A stretch of DNA of 64,000 nt, taken from contig NZ_VYTY01000003.1 of assembly GCF_009821115.1 (NCBI RefSeq), positions 124,001 through 188,000 of the forward strand. The letters are read 5' to 3'. The translations under genes were made by a program, and so were the position numbers. Each line of letters opens with the position of its first letter. Position 1 is the stretch's first letter. The notes below the pieces were generated by a model that ran no database searches, was not told the origin of the DNA, and saw only the letters and a list, made by a program, of their open reading frames with translations. Shown in pieces: positions 60,206-64,000 of this stretch. The stretch is from Nitrincola alkalisediminis (GTDB taxonomy: Bacteria > Pseudomonadota > Gammaproteobacteria > Pseudomonadales > Balneatricaceae).

Positions 60206-63200
60206 TGGATATTGCAGCTTACTCCGTTGCTAAGCGCACGAGTTTATGGGTCATTATTCTTCTTATCTTGCTAGGAGGCTATCTTAGCTATATTCAGTTA
60301 CCGCGTTTTGAGGATCCAGAGTTTATTATCCGCAAGGCCGTTATTGTCACGCCTTATCCCGGTGCAAGTGCTCAAGAAGTGGCTAACGAGGTAACGGATC
60401 GCGTTGAAGCGGCTGTGCAGATGTTACAGGAAGTGAAGCGAGTGGAGTCTGTCTCGAAGCAGGGGTACTCCGAAGTGACAGTGGAAATTAAAATTGAATT
60501 TGCACGCACGCACGGAGAGCTGCAGCAGGTCTGGGATATTCTCAGGCGCAAAATGTCCGATGCCGAGCGCAGCTTGCCACCCGGTGCGGGGCCTATTTTA
60601 GTCAATGATGACTTTGCGGATGTATATGCTCAATTCTATGCGGTAACCGCCGAAGGCTTTACTGATCGTGAACTGTATCGATATGTTGATCGGCTCTCGA
60701 AAGAGCTGGCGCTCGTTCCCGGGGTTGCTAGAACCGCTTTATTGGCGGCTCCTCAAGAGCAGATTTTTATTGAGCTGTCTAAGGAACGGTTGGCTCATTT
60801 CGGATTGGGTGTTCAGCAAGTCTATCAAGTGTTGCAACAGCAAAACATTATCAGTGTGGCGGGAGATATATTGGCGGATGGTATTCGTGTTCCTGTTATT
60901 CCCCAACGCAGTGTGGCGGCATTTGAGGATTTGAAGCACCTGCAAATCGGTTTAGGTGCTGATAATACCGTGCTGCGTCTTTCCGATATAGCAGATATTG
61001 TCCGTGGCTATGCAGATCCTCCCAGTATGATGATGACGTTTAAGGGGCAGAGAGCCATTGGTTTAGGTATTTCCAATGTACGTGACGGTAATGTGGTTAA
61101 GATGGGACAAGCTGTTAACCAACGATTGCTGGAGCTGGAAAACCTTCGTCCGGTCGGAATGGAATTACACCCTATTTCATTGCAGTCTGAATCTGTCGAT
61201 CAAGCTGTGTCTGCATTTGCGGCTAATCTATTAGCAGCCGTTGCGATTGTTTTTGTGGTGTTGCTCCTATTTATGGGGCTTCGCGTTGGCATGATTATTG
61301 GTTTTGTTCTGCTGCTCACGGTTGCTGGAACGTTGATCGTGATGCTGATCGATAACATTGCAATGCAGCGTATCTCTCTCGGTGCATTGATTATTGCTCT
61401 AGGGATGTTAGTGGATAACGCCATTGTGGTCAGTGATGGCGTAGTGGTTCGGCTGCAAAAAGGAGAGGATCGGAAGGAGGCTGTTTCCGCAGTTGTGCGC
61501 AGCACAATTTGGCCATTATTAGGTGGCACACTGGTGGGGATTTTGGCCTTCAGTGCGATAGGTCTGTCGCCTGGCGATATGGGTGAGTACGCGGGCTCTC
61601 TATTCTGGGTAATCCTCTATTCCATGTTACTGAGCTGGCTGTTCGCGGTCACTGTGACACCTATGCTGTGTTACCTTTTTCTTAAAGCGCCCACTCAAAT
61701 AGAGCCTGTAAAACCGCATCTGATTACGCAGTGGTACTCGGGTCTATTACACTGGGTGCTGACACATCGGCTTATATCTGTCGCAATCGTATTGTTAATC
61801 CTGTTCTGTGCCGCCTGGGGAACACGGTTTGTACTGCCGGGTTTTATGCCTGAGTCTGAACGCCCTCAGTTTGTTGTTGATCTCTATCTGCCTCAAGGAA
61901 CAGACATTCAGCGTACGGCTGATGTTTTGGCCCGTGCGGATGCGAACGTCTCATCTCAAGAGGGTGTCTTGAATACGTCGGGCTTTATTGGCGGGGGTGG
62001 TTTACGTTTCATGTTGACCTACTCACCAGAACCTAGAAACCCCGCATTTGCTCAACTTCTCGTAACGGTCGATGATCAGGCCCGCATTAGCGGTTTAGTG
62101 GAGCATCTACAAAATGAACTTTCAAGTCTGTTACCGGATACGTCCGTGAAAGTGTGGAAGTTTATGTTGGGTCGCGGCGGAGGCAAAAAGATTGAAGCGG
62201 CGTTTACAGGTCCTCATCCAGCTGAGTTAAGGCGTTTGGCTGAAGAAGCGAAGAGCCTAATGGGGTCAAACCCAAGTCTCATTGCTATTCAAGATGATTG
62301 GCGACAACAAGTTCCTGTTGCTGAACCGACTTGGAGGCAAGAACAGCTTCAGCGATTGGCCTTAACCGCTTTGGATGTGAATGCAGCGTTGGCTCAGACT
62401 TTAACAGGTCGACAAATTGGTATTTACCGTGAAGGAGAGGATTTAATTCCCTTAATTGTTCGAGCCCCTCTCGCTGAAAGAGAGCAGGTGAATGCGATCC
62501 AAAATACGGAAGTCTTTAGCTCAGTTGCTGGCAGAACCCTACCACTGAGTCAGTTACTTGAGTCTGTAGATGTTGTCTGGCAAGACGCTATTATTCGACG
62601 CATTAATCGAGAAGCGACGATTAAGGTGCAAGCAGATCCCGCTCCCGGTTTAGCAACAAGTGAAGTGTTTAATCACATTCGACCTCAGATAGAGGCCATC
62701 GAATTACCACCGGGTTATAAATTGAAGTGGTATGGTGAATACGATGCGTCACGAGAGGCCAATGAAGGGCTTGCCGTATCGGCTCCCTTTGGTTTTGCGG
62801 CCATGGTTCTGGCTGTGGTGTTTATGTTTAATGCCTTTAGAGAGCCCTTGGTGATCTGGATGACGGCACCTCTGGCAATGATAGGTGTAGTGGTGGGACT
62901 GATTGTCTTTCGCACCCCATTTGAGTTTATGGCTATTTTGGGGTTTTTAAGTTTGATCGGCATGATGGTCAAAAATGCCATCGTTTTAGTGGATGAAGCA
63001 GGGAATCGCATTCAAGAAGGGCAAGCACACTATCCGGCCGTTGTAGAGGCCTGTTTGAGTCGAGCACGACCGGTGGTGCTGGGGGCATTAACCACCATTT
63101 TAGGTGTGGCTCCGCTCTTAGTGGATCCTTTCTTTAAGAGTATGGCCGTCACTGTTATGTTTGGTCTTACCTTTGCGACAGCCTTGACGTTAGTTGTTTT

Positions 63201-63243
63201 ACCGCTCTTTTATGTTCTGGTATTTCGGATACGTCCAACTTAA
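60205..63243 (+). CDS. RND-family efflux pump inner-membrane transporter
   Basis: 1012 residues, AcrB/MexF-like fold: TM1 near residues 12-30, a large porter loop, TM2-6, a second loop and TM8-12. Proton relay residues: Asp in LGMLVDNAIVVSDG (the second Asp of AcrB is Asn, common in non-AcrB pumps) and Lys in GMMVKNAIVLVDE. It lies directly behind its adaptor and is closed by a strong terminator. The class is the HAE1-like VexF/MdtB group without a TolC partner here. Substrates unknown; hydrophobic compounds or pathway-related aromatics are possible. Confidence 0.93.
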   Translation: MDIAAYSVAKRTSLWVIILLILLGGYLSYIQLPRFEDPEFIIRKAVIVTPYPGASAQEVANEVTDRVEAAVQMLQEVKRVESVSKQGYSEVTVEIKIEFARTHGELQQVWDILRRKMSDAERSLPPGAGPILVNDDFADVYAQFYAVTAEGFTDRELYRYVDRLSKELALVPGVARTALLAAPQEQIFIELSKERLAHFGLGVQQVYQVLQQQNIISVAGDILADGIRVPVIPQRSVAAFEDLKHLQIGLGADNTVLRLSDIADIVRGYADPPSMMMTFKGQRAIGLGISNVRDGNVVKMGQAVNQRLLELENLRPVGMELHPISLQSESVDQAVSAFAANLLAAVAIVFVVLLLFMGLRVGMIIGFVLLLTVAGTLIVMLIDNIAMQRISLGALIIALGMLVDNAIVVSDGVVVRLQKGEDRKEAVSAVVRSTIWPLLGGTLVGILAFSAIGLSPGDMGEYAGSLFWVILYSMLLSWLFAVTVTPMLCYLFLKAPTQIEPVKPHLITQWYSGLLHWVLTHRLISVAIVLLILFCAAWGTRFVLPGFMPESERPQFVVDLYLPQGTDIQRTADVLARADANVSSQEGVLNTSGFIGGGGLRFMLTYSPEPRNPAFAQLLVTVDDQARISGLVEHLQNELSSLLPDTSVKVWKFMLGRGGGKKIEAAFTGPHPAELRRLAEEAKSLMGSNPSLIAIQDDWRQQVPVAEPTWRQEQLQRLALTALDVNAALAQTLTGRQIGIYREGEDLIPLIVRAPLAEREQVNAIQNTEVFSSVAGRTLPLSQLLESVDVVWQDAIIRRINREATIKVQADPAPGLATSEVFNHIRPQIEAIELPPGYKLKWYGEYDASREANEGLAVSAPFGFAAMVLAVVFMFNAFREPLVIWMTAPLAMIGVVVGLIVFRTPFEFMAILGFLSLIGMMVKNAIVLVDEAGNRIQEGQAHYPAVVEACLSRARPVVLGALTTILGVAPLLVDPFFKSMAVTVMFGLTFATALTLVVLPLFYVLVFRIRPT

Positions 63244-63285
63244 ATCGCTAAGGCGTATTGCCTTGATGAATCACTGTTGGTTTAA

Positions 63286-63323
63286 AAAATTGGCGGCCTC
63301 GGGCAAATGAGGCTGCCAATTTT
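63286..63323. terminator. Bidirectional terminator between RND pump and ABC binding protein
   Basis: Fifteen-bp stem with one wobble (AAAATTGGCGGCCTC / GAGGCTGCCAATTTT) and an eight-base loop. A-rich on the left and T-rich on the right, it can terminate both convergent transcripts. Confidence 0.88.
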
Positions 63324-63338
63324 AGATTTCACTTACAC

Positions 63339-64000
63339 TTAATTCCCCGCTTCTAACCAATTGGCCATTAACTCATCATATGGCAGAGTCCGGCCCTGTT
63401 CTTTTTCATTTTCTAAGCGTGGCTTAGGTGCGCCCGGTTGAGCAAACCAGTATTCAGGGTCTCTTGGTTCATTCAATACAGGGGCATATTGTGAAAAGAC
63501 ATTGGCACGTGCCAGGCGCATCATGGTGTTGTCCATCGCTGCGGCTAGATTATCCAGCGCTTGTTGAGCCGAAATTTCACCGCTTACGGCGGGTGCAAGG
63601 TTTTGCCACCAGAGTGGTGCCAAGCGTGGGTAGTCAGGGACGTTGGTGCCTGTCGGTGTCCACATGCTTTCGTTCGGGCTGCGGTAGAACTCAATTAAAC
63701 CACCAAATTTGGGAGCCAACTCTGTCATGGCATCGGATTCGATGTCAGAACGGCGAATCGGTGTTAAACCGCGAATGGTTTTCTCCAAGGAAGTGGTTTT
63801 GGCTACAGTGAATTGCGCCCATAACCAAGCGGCGGTACGGCGATCTTCAGGTGTTGAGTTAAAGAAGGTCCAAGCGCCCACGTCTTGGTAACCGACTTTC
63901 ATGCCTTCCTGCCAGTAAGGTCCAACAGGAGATGGCGCCATACGCCATTTTGGGTTGCCTTCATTGTCGGTCACTGGCAATGCTGGATCTGTCATATCCG
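63339..64000 (-). CDS. Carbohydrate/glycerol-type ABC transporter substrate-binding protein, 3' part
   Basis: The last 218 residues of an extracellular family 1 binding protein; the frame stays open at the right edge, so the gene begins outside. Visible: VGYQDVGAWTFFNSTPEDRR, FTVAKTTSLEKTIRGLTPIR and the C-terminal YWFAQPGAPKPRLENEKEQG. This ending resembles the roughly 570-residue GlpV-like (glycerol) binding proteins of alphaproteobacteria and marine gammaproteobacteria. The other transporter genes should lie to the right. Closed by the bidirectional terminator. Confidence 0.82.
   Translation of the reverse strand, partial: DMTDPALPVTDNEGNPKWRMAPSPVGPYWQEGMKVGYQDVGAWTFFNSTPEDRRTAAWLWAQFTVAKTTSLEKTIRGLTPIRRSDIESDAMTELAPKFGGLIEFYRSPNESMWTPTGTNVPDYPRLAPLWWQNLAPAVSGEISAQQALDNLAAAMDNTMMRLARANVFSQYAPVLNEPRDPEYWFAQPGAPKPRLENEKEQGRTLPYDELMANWLEAGN

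Noticed and set aside
1-64000. CRISPR arrays, tRNA/rRNA genes, prophage or insertion sequences
   Set aside because: Looked for regularly spaced repeats, tRNA-like cloverleaf ends, transposase or integrase motifs; none was seen.

Overview
The window reads as a piece of chromosome from a heterotrophic marine gammaproteobacterium, most like the Oceanospirillales/Marinomonas-type lineages. That placement is an inference from protein style, moderate GC by eye, the mix of TRAP and tripartite tricarboxylate transporters, Fur-type iron operons and a SIP-type siderophore reductase. No rRNA, tRNA, CRISPR, phage or IS element was seen. Both edges cut genes: a sensor kinase on the left and an ABC solute-binding protein on the right. 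|| Layout. 1-2741: a Cache-type histidine kinase translationally coupled to a REC-GGDEF response regulator. 3177-9951: an NMT1-type ABC importer, a LysR regulator, an omega-amino-acid aminotransferase and a CoA-acylating (methyl)malonate-semialdehyde dehydrogenase; together they suggest uptake of an N-containing compound and beta-alanine-type catabolism. 10052-17654: a LysR/old-yellow-enzyme divergent pair, a DMT exporter with an Lrp regulator, a GGDEF-EAL protein, a Tat-exported dienelactone-hydrolase-like protein and an FKBP isomerase. 17790-23337: a threonine-aldolase-like enzyme, then a tightly overlapping siderophore-uptake operon (SIP reductase, FatB-like binding protein, two FecCD permeases, ATPase). 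|| 23376-49250 is the most distinctive part, an accessory catabolic island. An IclR regulator diverges from a porin and an aldehyde dehydrogenase. Then comes a plus-strand operon: ThDP-dependent decarboxylase, aldehyde dehydrogenase, an SDR without its catalytic triad, a BNR/Asp-box propeller protein, a VOC protein, an AA_synth-family protein, an alpha/beta hydrolase and an aromatic-type FAD monooxygenase. After a terminator follow a succinate-semialdehyde-dehydrogenase-like enzyme, a 2-oxopentenoate-hydratase-family enzyme, a carboxymuconolactone-decarboxylase-family protein and a TRAP transporter. A convergent minus-strand operon encodes a universal stress protein, TctC-TctB-TctA, an ornithine-cyclodeaminase-like protein, a RidA-family deaminase and an FAD amine oxidase. 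Related TCTCAT/ATGAGA operators lie before several of these transcription units, including a perfect 18-bp-arm inverted repeat at 27417-27455, so the island looks like one regulon. No standard pathway that I know has this gene set; the substrate is open (aromatic, heteroaromatic or amino-aromatic). || 49860-50387 is a deletion scar: the 3' end of a second tctA (minus strand) is fused head to head with the 3' end of an amidohydrolase gene (plus strand). 50528-55947: a LysR regulator, then a Fur-box-preceded operon with two tandem paralogous binding proteins, FecCD permease, ATPase and a pseudoazurin-like blue copper protein. 55957-64000: two convergent EamA exporters, an AraC regulator, an RND efflux adaptor and pump, and the 3' part of a carbohydrate/glycerol-type ABC binding protein.
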